The notes beneath the pieces are model-generated. The model was not told where the DNA came from. It was given only the letters and a program-made list of their open reading frames with translations, and searched no databases. From Candidatus Saganbacteria bacterium (GTDB lineage Bacteria > Margulisbacteria > WOR-1 > O2-12-FULL-45-9), in the NCBI GenBank assembly GCA_016932255.1, contig JAFGDE010000021.1, positions 1-44,456 on the forward strand: a stretch of 44,456 nt of DNA, given 5' to 3'. A program made the translations under genes and the position numbers. This document shows, in pieces, positions 16,239 to 24,891 of the stretch. Each line of letters opens with the position of its first letter. Within the stretch, counting starts at the first letter, position 1.

Positions 16239-16247
16239 AGTATAACA
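16239..16247 (-). promoter_or_regulatory. Extended -10 promoter of the ROK kinase-hisH-hisA unit
   Basis: TGT-TATACT on the minus strand (16247-16239) gives an extended -10 box; the -35 region is poor. It ends eight bases before the ATG at 16230, another near-leaderless arrangement. Confidence 0.6.
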
Positions 16248-16309
16248 TATTATTAATAATTGCTCCATTAATTATCTTACGTGTCTAAATCGCATAAGAA
16301 ATATTATGT

Positions 16310-16448
16310 TAAGCTCTGGCCTGTTATGAAAAGTTGCGGCTGGGGGATGAAGGCGCCGGGTGTCTCAGCGCATGGCCCTGAGAGGACCAGAAATGCTGGT
16401 CTCATCAACTTGACCAGCCAGGGGCAGCGCCCCGGTGTCGAGACTGCC
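16310..16448. ncRNA. Candidate structured RNA in the 311-base gap between the ROK kinase and SPOR genes
   Basis: This is the longest gene-free stretch (16231-16541). Its middle part is GC-rich between AT-rich flanks and packed with inverted repeats: CTCAG/CTGAG (16365-16382), GACCAG/CTGGTC (16385-16401), GGGGC/GCCCC (16421-16433) and the alternative GGGCAG/CTGCCC (16422-16448). I tried to match it by eye to SRP RNA, 6S RNA, RNase P RNA and the TPP, SAM, cobalamin, fluoride and glycine riboswitches and found no convincing fit. It has no T-run. Strand is undecided. Confidence 0.35.
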
Positions 16449-16503
16449 CATTAAATAAACATAGTATTACTTATATGAAAAATCGATTTTACCTATAATT
16501 TCC

Positions 16504-16532
16504 TTGACGCTTTGCTGAGCGCATAGTAAAAT
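16504..16532 (+). promoter_or_regulatory. Sigma-70 promoter of the SPOR-mreBCD operon
   Basis: TTGACG (16504-16509), a 17-base spacer and TAAAAT (16527-16532) end nine bases before the GTG start at 16542. There is no Shine-Dalgarno, so the message is leaderless or has a leader of only a few bases. Confidence 0.78.
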
Positions 16533-16541
16533 ATCCATACC

Positions 16542-17180
16542 GTGGCGGAATATAACATTGATCCTAATCAGGAGCGAAACGATTTTCCAGGCAGTGCGCC
16601 GCAGCCGTCAAGGCGGCCGGAGCCTGTTGAGGAATCGAAGATCATGCACGACATCCCGCAGGAGAACCACGCTCTGATCCTTATCAGGAACATCGTCATT
16701 CTGATCATTCTTATCGCTATCATCCTGATCAGCTTCTGGCTTAGTTTTAATCTGGGCAAGAAACTTCTTATGCCGGTCAAAAAGAAACCGATCGAGAGGA
16801 TCGAAGTGACCATTCCTGAGCCGCCGCCATCGATCGCGGCAATGCAGGCGGATCTGGCGACTCAGGAAGCGATTGATGTTGAAGAAGAGAGGACTCCCGT
16901 TACCATCAAGCCAAGGCGGGGTAAGGTCGTCAAGACGTACACTGCTGCTGTCAGCGGCCGCTACTGGAAGGTCCAGGCAGGTCTGTTCAGCAATAAATCC
17001 GATGCCCTGGCCCTGGAACGCCGGCTTAAAGCGGCTGGATTTGATACTTATGTTGTTAAGAAAATCGATTCCGGCAAGTGGCGGGTCCAGATCGGCGCGT
17101 ATGAGAGCAAGCAATGGGCCGAGAAACTCCGGCGCTCATTGACAGCCAAGGGTTTTGATTCCACGCTTGTCTACGAGTGA
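16542..17180 (+). CDS. SPOR-domain inner-membrane protein, 212 aa
   Basis: A short cytoplasmic N-terminus is followed by one membrane segment (about residues 44-68, ALILIRNIVILIILIAIILI...), a Pro/Glu-rich periplasmic linker and a C-terminal SPOR domain (about residues 140-212: YWKVQAGLFSNKSDALALERRLKAAGF ... WRVQIGAYESKQWAEKLRRSL). SPOR domains bind peptidoglycan strands lacking stem peptides, usually at division sites. GTG is the start because the promoter is only nine bases away. Its position directly before mreB links it to cell-wall growth or division. Confidence 0.85.
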   Translation: MAEYNIDPNQERNDFPGSAPQPSRRPEPVEESKIMHDIPQENHALILIRNIVILIILIAIILISFWLSFNLGKKLLMPVKKKPIERIEVTIPEPPPSIAAMQADLATQEAIDVEEERTPVTIKPRRGKVVKTYTAAVSGRYWKVQAGLFSNKSDALALERRLKAAGFDTYVVKKIDSGKWRVQIGAYESKQWAEKLRRSLTAKGFDSTLVYE

Positions 17181-17230
17181 CGCCTCACAGAGCCTGACAA
17201 GCAGGAGCTATATTTAGGGAGGTAAATAAA

Positions 17231-18277
17231 ATGGGTGTGTATGATATGGTGTTCGGTCATTTTTCCCGCGACCTGGGCATCGACCTGGGTACTGCCACAA
17301 CGCTGGTCTTTGCCAGGGGTGAGGGGATCATTCTTTGCGAGCCGTCGGTCGTGGCGATCGATAAAGACAGCGGAAAATCCCTGGCCATCGGCAATGAGGC
17401 CAAGGGCATGTTGGGCCGTACCCCGGCCAACATTGTGGCAGTCCGGCCGATGCGCGACGGTGTGATCGCTGACTTTGAGATCACCGAGACAATGCTGCGC
17501 CATTTTATTAACAAGAGCCACAACCGCTCGGCTTTTGTCCGGCCGCGTATTGTTGTCGGCGTTCCTTCAGGCATTACCGGAGTGGAAAAGCGCGCCGTGC
17601 TTGACGCCGCGCTCCACGCGGGGGCGCGCGAAGCCTATCTGGTCGAGGAACCGATGGCCGCGGCCATCGGCGCCAATTTGCCGGTCTCTGAAGCGCAGGG
17701 CAGCATGATCGTCGATATCGGCGGCGGCACCACTGAGGTCGCTGTGCTGGCCCTGGGCGGCATCGTTGTTTCTAAATCGATCCGCGTGGCCGGCGACGAG
17801 ATGGACGAGGCGATCGTTTCCCACTGCCGCAAAAATTATAACCTGCTGATCGGCGAACGGACAGCCGAACAGATCAAGATCGACATCGGCTCCGCTTATC
17901 CGCTGTCAGAGGAGCGCACCATCGAAGTGCGCGGCCGCGACCTGGTCACCGGCCTGCCCAAGACCCTGACCCTGACCTCATCGGAGATCCGCGACGCATT
18001 GTCGGATCCTGTTTCAACAGTGGTCGATGCCGTGCGCATGACCCTGGAAAAGACCCCGCCGGAGCTGGCGGCTGACATCATGGACCGCGGCATCGTGATG
18101 GCCGGAGGCGGATCGCTGCTGCGCGGCCTTGATAAGTACCTGGCTCAGGAAACCGATATGTCGGTTTATGTTGTTGACGATCCGATATCCTGCGTGGCTT
18201 ATGGCACGGGCAAGATCCTTGAGGAGATCGATACTCTGAAGAAGGTCCTGATCATGCCCAAACGCACGGCGCAGTGA
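17231..18277 (+). CDS. mreB: MreB, actin-like rod-shape protein
   Basis: An actin-fold ATPase that organises lateral wall synthesis under the inner membrane. The phosphate-1 motif is IDLGTATT (about residues 17-24) and the phosphate-2 motif DIGGGTTE begins at residue 162; the adenosine motif is around [13 protein letters not shown] near residue 290. Length 348, normal. AGGGAGG lies before the ATG. mreC follows with a four-base GTGA overlap, and mreD and mrdA are likewise overlapped, giving the standard elongasome operon. Confidence 0.97.
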   Translation: MGVYDMVFGHFSRDLGIDLGTATTLVFARGEGIILCEPSVVAIDKDSGKSLAIGNEAKGMLGRTPANIVAVRPMRDGVIADFEITETMLRHFINKSHNRSAFVRPRIVVGVPSGITGVEKRAVLDAALHAGAREAYLVEEPMAAAIGANLPVSEAQGSMIVDIGGGTTEVAVLALGGIVVSKSIRVAGDEMDEAIVSHCRKNYNLLIGERTAEQIKIDIGSAYPLSEERTIEVRGRDLVTGLPKTLTLTSSEIRDALSDPVSTVVDAVRMTLEKTPPELAADIMDRGIVMAGGGSLLRGLDKYLAQETDMSVYVVDDPISCVAYGTGKILEEIDTLKKVLIMPKRTAQ

Positions 18278-19086
18278 TCCGTTTCAGGCCCTACCGCAAA
18301 AAAAGATCGTACGCGCTGACCGTTATTGTCATTATTCTGGCGCTGGCGTTGTCCTTTACTGCTTTACGCGGCCTGTTCGGCCTGCGCTCCGCTCTACAGT
18401 CTCTCATTTATCCTTTTCAATATACCGGCCTTTTTGTCTGGCGCGGCTTCACTTCAATTCCCGCAGCGATCTATGATATTCGGGACCTAGCCCAGAAGAA
18501 TAAAATGCTCAAAGAGCGGGTGGCTGAACTTGAAGCTGATCTGCTGACCCATGAGGAATTAACCAAAGAGAACGAACGTTTGCGCGATCGTCTGGGTTTT
18601 GAACAGAACAATCCTTACCGTTTCCGTCTTTTACCGGCCCAGGTGCTCGGCCGTGCGCCATCCCCCTGGTTCTCGCTGCTCCAGATAAACCAGGGGAGTT
18701 TAGCCGGCGTCAAGACCGGACAGGCCGTGGTCGCGTCTGACGGGTTGGCTGGACAGATCATTGAAGTTTCGCAGTTAACTTCTAAAATGCTGCTGCTGAC
18801 GGACTCGGACAGCGCTATCGCTGCGGTTGATGCGCGCAGCCGTGACCTGGGCGTATTATGCGGCAGCCCGTCGGGTCGCTTGGTCCTGAAGTTCGTAGCG
18901 GCAGGCGGGGATGTCAGGGTCGGCGACCAGATAGTAACTTCCCATATCTCGTCGATCTTTCCGCCTGGCATACCGCTTGGGATCGTGGTGGAAGCGCGTA
19001 AGGGGGAGCATGATCTGTTCTATCATATCGAGGTCCAGCCGGCGGTCGGCTTATCCCGGCTTGAAGAGGTCTTTGTCGTTAAATAA
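18274..19086 (+). CDS. mreC: MreC, rod-shape protein
   Basis: A bitopic inner-membrane protein of the elongasome. A cytoplasmic basic N-terminus ([13 protein letters not shown]) leads to one membrane segment (about residues 14-33), a periplasmic coiled coil (residues 70-110, [20 protein letters not shown]) and the beta-domain ([53 protein letters not shown]) typical of MreC. GTG start, coupled to mreB; its TAA overlaps the mreD ATG. Confidence 0.93.
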   Translation: MIRFRPYRKKRSYALTVIVIILALALSFTALRGLFGLRSALQSLIYPFQYTGLFVWRGFTSIPAAIYDIRDLAQKNKMLKERVAELEADLLTHEELTKENERLRDRLGFEQNNPYRFRLLPAQVLGRAPSPWFSLLQINQGSLAGVKTGQAVVASDGLAGQIIEVSQLTSKMLLLTDSDSAIAAVDARSRDLGVLCGSPSGRLVLKFVAAGGDVRVGDQIVTSHISSIFPPGIPLGIVVEARKGEHDLFYHIEVQPAVGLSRLEEVFVVK

Positions 19087-19568
19087 TGCGCTGGATAAAA
19101 TTCCTTTTGTTGCTGCTGCTTGTAATTGTCCTGCAGACGGTCGTTTTCAGCCGGCTGCCGTTCTTTAATGTAACCCCGGACATCATGCTTGTTCTCGTCG
19201 TTTGTTATGCTGTTGTCGAGCAAACGGAAATGGCTTTTGCGGCCGCAGCGCTGGTCGGGCTGGTCCAGGATATTATGGGGAGCGGGATATATCTTAATAC
19301 TGTTTCCAAACTGCTGGCTGCCAGTGTTGTCAGTACGGTCAGGGAGAGTTTTTTGGGCGAAGAATTCTCCTTATCCGCTTTGATGGTCGCTGTGCTCACG
19401 CCGTCAATATTATTGGTCGAAGCCGTTCTGCTCTATTCTGTAGCCGACCGGTCCATTGACTGGATGATTTTAGCAGGCAGGATAGCATTGACAACGGTCT
19501 ACAATCTATTGTTCGTGCCGCTGTTGCTGCCCTTGGTCGATCGGGCGTTCAAAGAACAAAGATCATGA
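19086..19568 (+). CDS. mreD: MreD, rod-shape membrane protein
   Basis: A small polytopic protein with about five hydrophobic segments in 160 residues, including the MreD-like VTPDIMLVLVVCYAVVEQ and AALVGLVQDIMGSGIYLNTVSKLLAA. It acts with MreC, RodA and PBP2 in the inner membrane. It overlaps mrdA by four bases (ATGA). Identification rests on topology, the short signature and the operon place, since MreD proteins diverge widely. Confidence 0.88.
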   Translation: MRWIKFLLLLLLVIVLQTVVFSRLPFFNVTPDIMLVLVVCYAVVEQTEMAFAAAALVGLVQDIMGSGIYLNTVSKLLAASVVSTVRESFLGEEFSLSALMVAVLTPSILLVEAVLLYSVADRSIDWMILAGRIALTTVYNLLFVPLLLPLVDRAFKEQRS

Positions 19569-21427
19569 AAAAACTCCATATTATTGTAGCGGTCTTTTTG
19601 GCCCTGTTCCTGTTGCTGTTCATGCGTCTGGTCCAGCTGCAGATGATCGGTCACGGGAAACTTGCCTTGCTGGCTTTGGAGAACGCGGCCAAGACCGTGC
19701 CCGAGCCGGCGCCGCGCGGCGTGATATATGACCGTTATGACAGGGTGCTGGTTGAGAGCCGGCCGATCTTTGCAGTGCGAGTCCTGCCTTATGTTCTGGC
19801 TGGCGAGACCTCCGAAAAGCGCAAGGATGTGCTTGAGGAATTGGGCCGGATGCTCAATGAAAAGATCGAGCTTAAAGTCAAGGCGAGCGAACCGCTCTTG
19901 GTCAAGGAGAATATATCACTGGAGACGGCTGTTCGTATTGCCGAGAAGGCCAGGGACCTGCCGGGTGTCGTTGTTACCAGTCAACCGGTAAGGCTTTACC
20001 CGCATGGCGATCTTGCGGCCCATCTGCTGGGTTATGTCGGAGAGATAGAAGCCAAGGAACTTGATGAACTGCGCGGACAAGGCTACCGGCTGGGCGATAT
20101 CATTGGCAAGGACGGCGTGGAAAAGACCTATGATAAATTGGTCCGCGGCGTCGATGGCGGAAAAAAGGTCGAGGTAGATGTTTATGGCACTCCGCTGCGC
20201 ATTTTAGAATCGCTTGAGCCAAGACCAGGGCCGGATATGACCCTGACGATCGACCTGGGCCTGCAGCAGGAAGCAGAGAAGTTGCTCGCTCAAAGGGAGG
20301 GCGCTGTTATCGTCATGAGCGCCAGGACCGGCGAGATCCTGGCCATGGCCAGCTATCCCAATTATGATCCCAACATCTTCAGTGACCCGTTGCTTAATTA
20401 CAAATGGCAGGACTATAAGAAGCAGAAGCATCCTTTTATGAACCGGGCCTTGGCCCATTATCCGCCCGGATCGATCTTTAAGATTATTACGTTGGCTGCG
20501 GCGCTGGAAGAAGGCAAGGCCTCCTGGGACGAAATAATCGACTGCCGCGGTTATTACCGGGTCAACAACAGGATCGCAAAATGCTGGCTTGAGGGAGGGC
20601 ATGGCCCGATCAGTGTGCGTGAAGGTCTGGTCTGGTCCTGTGATGTGGTCTTCTACGAACTGGGCAAACGTCTGGGTCCGGACTTGATCGCGAAGTATGC
20701 TGAGAAATTCGGTTTGGGCAGGCGTTCAGGCATCGATCTACCCCAGGAGAAACGCGGCAATGTGCCCGATGCGAAATGGAAAAAGCGCAATCTGGGCGAA
20801 GAATGGTATGACGGCGATTCGATAAATTACGGTATTGGCCAGGGCTGGGTCCAGGTCACGCCCCTGCAGATGACGGTGGCTTATACCGCGGTCGCTACCG
20901 GCAATATTTTCCGCCCGTATGTTGTCAAAGAGATCAAGGACTCTGCCGGAGAGATCATTTATCAGGGTAAGGCCAAAATAGTGAACAAGCTCGATCTGTC
21001 GCCGGAAACCATCGAGCTGATACGCGGCGCTCTGCATGACGTCGTTGACCGCGCCACAGGGGTATCGGTACGCTTCTCCGGAGTAACGGCTGCAGGCAAG
21101 ACAGGGACGGCCGAAAATCCGGGCAAGGCGCACGCTTGGTTCATTTGCTATGCGCCATATGAGCATCCTGAGGTTGTCATTGCGGCATTTGTGGCGCACG
21201 GTGAACATGGGGATACTGCTTCAGCGCATCTGGCCAGGGACATGTTGAAGTGGTATAAAGAGAACCGCCTGACCGGGGAATACGAAGTGCCGCCGTATGC
21301 CGGTCAGTATATTCTCCAAAAGGAGAAATTTAAAGTGCCGTACGGCAGGAAAAAAGAACAGGAGCAAAAGCCTCAAGAGACAACGCCTGCGCCGGAACAG
21401 ACAGAAATGCCTCTTGAATTCCTCTGA
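19565..21427 (+). CDS. mrdA: PBP2, class B transpeptidase of cell elongation
   Basis: A D,D-transpeptidase that crosslinks peptidoglycan in the side wall. One N-terminal membrane anchor (about residues 6-24) precedes the PBP dimerisation region (APRGVIYDRYDRVLVE) and the penicillin-binding domain: SxxK at S303-K306 (PPGSIFKI), the second motif SCD at 358-360 (the form usual in PBP2) and KTG at 512-514. The C-terminus is a Glu/Gln/Pro-rich tail after about residue 590. Length 620, normal for PBP2. A promoter for rplY lies at its 3' end. Confidence 0.95.
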   Translation: MKKLHIIVAVFLALFLLLFMRLVQLQMIGHGKLALLALENAAKTVPEPAPRGVIYDRYDRVLVESRPIFAVRVLPYVLAGETSEKRKDVLEELGRMLNEKIELKVKASEPLLVKENISLETAVRIAEKARDLPGVVVTSQPVRLYPHGDLAAHLLGYVGEIEAKELDELRGQGYRLGDIIGKDGVEKTYDKLVRGVDGGKKVEVDVYGTPLRILESLEPRPGPDMTLTIDLGLQQEAEKLLAQREGAVIVMSARTGEILAMASYPNYDPNIFSDPLLNYKWQDYKKQKHPFMNRALAHYPPGSIFKIITLAAALEEGKASWDEIIDCRGYYRVNNRIAKCWLEGGHGPISVREGLVWSCDVVFYELGKRLGPDLIAKYAEKFGLGRRSGIDLPQEKRGNVPDAKWKKRNLGEEWYDGDSINYGIGQGWVQVTPLQMTVAYTAVATGNIFRPYVVKEIKDSAGEIIYQGKAKIVNKLDLSPETIELIRGALHDVVDRATGVSVRFSGVTAAGKTGTAENPGKAHAWFICYAPYEHPEVVIAAFVAHGEHGDTASAHLARDMLKWYKENRLTGEYEVPPYAGQYILQKEKFKVPYGRKKEQEQKPQETTPAPEQTEMPLEFL

Positions 21428-21442
21428 TAAATATGATAAAAT
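21414..21442 (+). promoter_or_regulatory. Sigma-70 promoter of rplY
   Basis: TTGAAT (21414-21419), a 17-base spacer and TAAAAT (21437-21442), with an extended TGA before the -10. It overlaps the end of mrdA. Unlike the near-leaderless promoters in this window it leaves room for a leader with AGGAG at 21457-21461. Confidence 0.7.
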
Positions 21443-21472
21443 ATTTTGTTCAAAAAAGGAGTTCAGCATCAG

Positions 21473-22219
21473 ATGACTACCAAAACAAAAGTTGAGATCA
21501 AGGCTGATACGCGGGAAATTTTAGGCAAAAATAGCCAGAAAGTCAGGCGGCAGGGCCTGATCCCGGCCGTGGTCTACGGCCGCAAGTTCAAGGCTACAGC
21601 CGTTTCCCTGGACGCCAAGGAATTCACTAAAAAAGTGCTCAGATCAGGAGCCGGGCGCAACCTGATCTTTTCCCTGAAGATGAGCGATGCCGGCAAGGGC
21701 AAAAGCGTGCCGGTGATCACACACGCTATCCAGCGTGACCCGCTTGATGATTCGATTATCCATCTTGACCTCATGCATATCATTATGGACGAAAAGATCA
21801 AGACCAGGGTCAGGATCGAGCTGCTGGGTACACCGATCGGGGTCAAAGAGGAAGGCGGTGTCCTGGTACATGGCTTGCGAGAGGTTGAGGTCAAATGTCT
21901 GCCGGGTGAGATCCCGGATAAGTTCGAGATCGATGTCTCCGCTCTTAAGATCAATGCTTCACTGCATATTTCCGACCTTAAGCCGAGCGGCAAGGTTGAG
22001 ATCCTTTCTCACGGCGAAGAGATGATCGCCCAGGTCTCACCGCCGACCAAGGAAGAGGAAGTTGCGCCGGTTGTCGCTGTGCCTGAAGGCGCGGTGGTGC
22101 CTGAGGGTGAGGAAGGCGCGGCGGCTGTGGCTGAAGCTGCGGTCAAGGAAAAGGCGGCTCCGGGCGCGGCTCCAGCTGAAAAGGGCGCAGAAAAACCGGC
22201 TAAAAAGGAAAAAGAATAA
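21473..22219 (+). CDS. rplY: Ribosomal protein bL25, TL5/CTC form
   Basis: Binds 5S rRNA in the large subunit. The N-terminal L25 domain (REILGKNSQKVRRQGLIPAVVYGR, then HIDLMHI-like HLDLMHI) is followed by the TL5/CTC C-terminal beta domain (VRIELLGTPIGVKEEGGVL, LPGEIPDKFEIDVSALKINASLHISDL). The last 45 residues are a low-complexity Ala/Glu/Lys tail. I use the ATG at 21473, preceded by AGGAG, rather than an in-frame TTG at 21446 that would lie at the transcription start. Confidence 0.95.
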   Translation: MTTKTKVEIKADTREILGKNSQKVRRQGLIPAVVYGRKFKATAVSLDAKEFTKKVLRSGAGRNLIFSLKMSDAGKGKSVPVITHAIQRDPLDDSIIHLDLMHIIMDEKIKTRVRIELLGTPIGVKEEGGVLVHGLREVEVKCLPGEIPDKFEIDVSALKINASLHISDLKPSGKVEILSHGEEMIAQVSPPTKEEEVAPVVAVPEGAVVPEGEEGAAAVAEAAVKEKAAPGAAPAEKGAEKPAKKEKE

Positions 22220-22241
22220 CCCCTTTTAGCCCTTGCAAAGT

Positions 22242-22269
22242 ACAAGTTTTTCTTTTAAAATCACGATAT
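22242..22269 (+). promoter_or_regulatory. Sigma-28 (FliA)-type promoter P4
   Basis: CAAG at 22243-22246, 15 bases, then CACGATAT at 22262-22269; spacing is identical to P1-P3, and as in P3 it is followed by ATAGAGGG. It lies between rplY and the FliK-like gene and should make that gene and the FlhB-like gene part of the FliA regulon. Confidence 0.7.
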
Positions 22270-22320
22270 ATATTATAGAGGGATTCGTGTATCCAGTCAT
22301 CTGCTGATCCCTTGTTCCAA

Positions 22321-22351
22321 CAAAGACAGCTGTGGCTGTCTTTGATCTTTT
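22321..22351 (+). terminator. Leader hairpin with T-rich tail upstream of the FliK-like gene
   Basis: CAAAGACAGC (22321-22330) pairs perfectly with GCTGTCTTTG (22335-22344), loop TGTG, followed by ATCTTTT. It sits between promoter P4 and the Shine-Dalgarno AGGAGG (22353-22358), so it is either a weak terminator shielding the gene from rplY read-through or an attenuator. A weaker pairing AGGGAT (22279-22284) / ATCCCT (22307-22312) lies just upstream. Confidence 0.5.
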
Positions 22352-22363
22352 CAGGAGGTTTTA

Positions 22364-23653
22364 ATGGCTTTTCAGGCTGAAGGCGGAGGTGTTCATCCGG
22401 GTAAGCCTATTATCTGGCCGACCGGTAAATCATCGTCCACGCCGGTAACGTCGTCACAGCAAACACAAACGACCGGCGCGACCAGGAACGTGCCGACACA
22501 GACAGCGCCGGCCAGCAGCACCAGCCAGACAGCGCCGGCCCAGGCAGCGCAGAGCAGCCAGGCGGCCCAGGCAGCGACACCGCAGGCTGCGGCAAATGTT
22601 GCCCGGGCGTTAACGGTGGCGGACGTTCGCTCCCATTTGCTGAGCGTTCAGGTCGAACCAAATGATTTCAATGTCAGTTTGGCTTCATTGATGCTGCGCA
22701 ATGGCGTTGAACTTTCCCGGACTAATTTCGTCAAGCTCATGACCATGATGCAGGGGACCGATAAATCTCAGGCCATGCAGGAAGCCTCGGTGCTGCTGTT
22801 GATGAAGGGGATTGATTCCCCGCAGGCAGCCAAGGTGCTGGGGCAGTTCTTTTCCAGTAATCCAGGCCTGGCTTCGCAGTTCGGCGCACTGCAGGAAGCC
22901 ATCGGCAACCTGACCTCGGCCTTGGGCATGGGTAAAGGCCTGCTTGACGCCAATCTCGTTTCCCAGCTTTCTGCGCTGCTGTCCCAGTTCGACGAGACCT
23001 TCCGCAATCTTTCGCAAAAAGCCGCTTCAGGTAAAGGCGGCGTGACCCGCGAGGCAATGATGAACGATGTGCGCGCCCTTAAGGCTTTGCTGTCCGGTGT
23101 CCAGGGCAAAACACCGCCGCAAGGCAGCCCTGAAACACAAGCCCTGTCACAGTCCCTGATGGAGTTCCAGGGCAAGCTGGACGGCGTGATGCAGAACATG
23201 CTGGCGCAGGCCCTGTTATCCCAGTCAGGACGCGAAGAGGTTAACTATATCTATCACCAGATACCTAACGCCATGACCAATCCGCCAAAGGACCTGGAGA
23301 TCGTGGTAAAGCGCGAGGGAGAGGGCAAGGGCGCGCCAGTCGATCCGCGTAACACACAGATCGTTATGTCAATGGAAACGACCAATATGGGGAAAATGGT
23401 CATTTCCATGTACGTTAAAGACAACAAAGTCTATGTTGTCTTTGTTTTTTCTGAAAAGAATTATGGCGAGAACGGCCGCGCTGCTATCGCGCGGGATTTT
23501 GGTGATTTTCAGCAGAAGCTGGCCGACAAAAATTTCATGATCACCGGTTATCAGGTCAAGGTCGATCCGGCCATGTGCCATATCAAGCCTTATCTGATAC
23601 CTATGCTGCCCAGCCTGGAAAGCGTACTGAAAAAGATCGATATCGAGGCATGA
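22364..23653 (+). CDS. FliK-like hook-length/substrate-switch protein (YlqG type), 429 aa
   Basis: Residues 1-80 are Pro/Gln/Ser/Thr/Ala-rich and disordered, as in exported ruler proteins; the middle is helical; residues 305-425 (NTQIVMSMETTNMGKMVISMYVKDNKVYVVFVF ... DFQQKLADKNFMITGYQVKV, given here in parts) match the pattern of the FliK C-terminal domain: NMGKMVIS for the LG-V-V strand, then a helix and a strand ending in V-V. The pairing with a stand-alone FlhB C-terminal protein six bases downstream is the ylqG-ylqH arrangement known in Bacillus. It is under the sigma-28-like promoter P4. It is either the true FliK or a FliK paralogue; there is no second candidate in the window. Confidence 0.6.
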   Translation: MAFQAEGGGVHPGKPIIWPTGKSSSTPVTSSQQTQTTGATRNVPTQTAPASSTSQTAPAQAAQSSQAAQAATPQAAANVARALTVADVRSHLLSVQVEPNDFNVSLASLMLRNGVELSRTNFVKLMTMMQGTDKSQAMQEASVLLLMKGIDSPQAAKVLGQFFSSNPGLASQFGALQEAIGNLTSALGMGKGLLDANLVSQLSALLSQFDETFRNLSQKAASGKGGVTREAMMNDVRALKALLSGVQGKTPPQGSPETQALSQSLMEFQGKLDGVMQNMLAQALLSQSGREEVNYIYHQIPNAMTNPPKDLEIVVKREGEGKGAPVDPRNTQIVMSMETTNMGKMVISMYVKDNKVYVVFVFSEKNYGENGRAAIARDFGDFQQKLADKNFMITGYQVKVDPAMCHIKPYLIPMLPSLESVLKKIDIEA

Positions 23654-23658
23654 GATAA

Positions 23659-24048
23659 ATGGCGGAAGTCAACGAACAGATCAAGGGTCCGGGAGAAGAG
23701 GATCTGCCGACCGAAGAGGCGGCGGCCCAGGAACAACGCAAGCAGGCGATCGCTTTGCGTTATGACGTGGACAAGGACAAAGCGCCTCTGGTCATTGCTT
23801 CCGGCCGTGGTGCGGTGGCTGATGAGATCCTGCGCATCGCCGAAGACAACAGGATCCCCTTGTATGAGGACCCTGAACTGGCCCAGCTTCTGACCAAGCT
23901 TGAGCTCGACACAGAGATACCCCCAGAGCTTTATACGCTGGTAGCCGAAGTGCTTTTCTTCGTATATAAGCTTGACCGCATGACTGAAAAGCGCGAGCAA
24001 ATGGTCGAGCGCCTGCGTGAGGACAAGAAGCAGGAAAAACGTCCTTGA
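23659..24048 (+). CDS. Stand-alone FlhB C-terminal-domain protein (FlhX/YlqH type), 129 aa
   Basis: Residues 25-112 match the cytoplasmic domain of FlhB after its autocleavage site (KQAIALRYDVDKDKAPLVIASGRGAVADEILRIAEDN, IPLYEDPELAQLL, EIPPELYTLVAEVLFFVYKLD; read as separate segments). The membrane part and the NPTH cleavage motif are absent. Such proteins can substitute for the cleaved FlhB fragment and interact with FliK in substrate switching. It is coupled to the FliK-like gene by a five-base gap. A full FlhB must be encoded elsewhere if the export gate is complete. Confidence 0.85.
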   Translation: MAEVNEQIKGPGEEDLPTEEAAAQEQRKQAIALRYDVDKDKAPLVIASGRGAVADEILRIAEDNRIPLYEDPELAQLLTKLELDTEIPPELYTLVAEVLFFVYKLDRMTEKREQMVERLREDKKQEKRP

Positions 24049-24099
24049 TCTGACGGTATTTTTGCAGCTGGGAACCCGCCCGTTACATTATATTTCCGT

Positions 24100-24128
24100 T
24101 TGACATTCCCGCCGGGACATCTTATAAT
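24100..24128 (+). promoter_or_regulatory. Consensus sigma-70 promoter of the basal-body operon
   Basis: Perfect TTGACA (24100-24105), 17-base spacer, perfect TATAAT (24123-24128). The flgF ATG is nine bases downstream and there is no Shine-Dalgarno, implying a leaderless or nearly leaderless flgF message and strong, apparently unregulated transcription of early genes including fliA. Confidence 0.88.
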
Positions 24129-24137
24129 TTTCTCAAC

Positions 24138-24875
24138 ATGACCGACCGCATTTTTGAGATCGGAAGCGCAGGCCTGGAGAGCTCTGATCAACGCGTCAGG
24201 AAGCTCATGGACAATATGGTCAACGCTGAGGTCCCCGGCTATAAAAAGTCAGAGGCGGTCGTGCGTGGTTTCCCTCTTGAACTTGAAGCTGCTTCCAGAC
24301 GCATTGCCGGCATGAAACCCCAGGTCGACGGCACGTTCTACAGTAATATCCAGGGCGCTCTGGTCAAGACCAATAATGTCCTGGATGTCGCATTGGGTTC
24401 AGACGGCTATTTTGTCCTCTCGGGCCCTTGGGGGGAAGGCTACACGCGTGATGGGCGGTTCCGCCTGGATAAGGAAGGCCGGCTGCTCAGCGTGGCCGGC
24501 AATAATCCTGTAATGGGCGCTCATGGCCAGATCTTCGTGCCGGCAGGAGCCAGCATAGAGATAGATCAGTACGGCCAGGTGCTGGCTGACGGCGAGGCGA
24601 TCGACCGTTTACTTGTGGTCAGACCTGAAGGCAACATTGATCTTGAATCGCTTAACGGCAGCATTTTTAAAAAGACCAATCCCTATTCGGTGATGCAGGA
24701 GGTAGAAGCTCCCAGGGTGATCCAAGGCTATGTTGAGGCATCCAATGTCAATATCGTTGATTCGATGATGGAAATGATATATTTAGAGCGGATGTACAAC
24801 ATCAATTCAAAATTGATCCAAACGCGTGATGAGAACCTGGCCCGTGCCATGGAACTTGGCCGGGCGACCCAATAA
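24138..24875 (+). CDS. flgF: FlgF, proximal rod protein
   Basis: Rod/hook-basal-body family: N-terminal motif region SAGLESSDQRVRKLMDNMVNAEVPGYKKSEAVV in place of the usual LD-..NNLAN..T-G.., the FlgE/F/G central domain (LDVALGSDGYFVL, YTRDGRFRLDKEGRLLS) and the C-terminal coiled coil VEASNVNIVDSMMEMIYLERMYNINSKLIQ. Length 245, normal. First gene of the basal-body operon. FlgF and FlgG are similar; I assign FlgF by order and the shorter length. Confidence 0.85.
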   Translation: MTDRIFEIGSAGLESSDQRVRKLMDNMVNAEVPGYKKSEAVVRGFPLELEAASRRIAGMKPQVDGTFYSNIQGALVKTNNVLDVALGSDGYFVLSGPWGEGYTRDGRFRLDKEGRLLSVAGNNPVMGAHGQIFVPAGASIEIDQYGQVLADGEAIDRLLVVRPEGNIDLESLNGSIFKKTNPYSVMQEVEAPRVIQGYVEASNVNIVDSMMEMIYLERMYNINSKLIQTRDENLARAMELGRATQ

Positions 24876-24891
24876 CCTGGAGGTGAGTTGA

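Noticed and set aside
21446-21472. TTG start extending rplY by nine residues
   Set aside because: It lies at the predicted transcription start and upstream of the AGGAG; the ATG at 21473 gives the normal L25 N-terminus.
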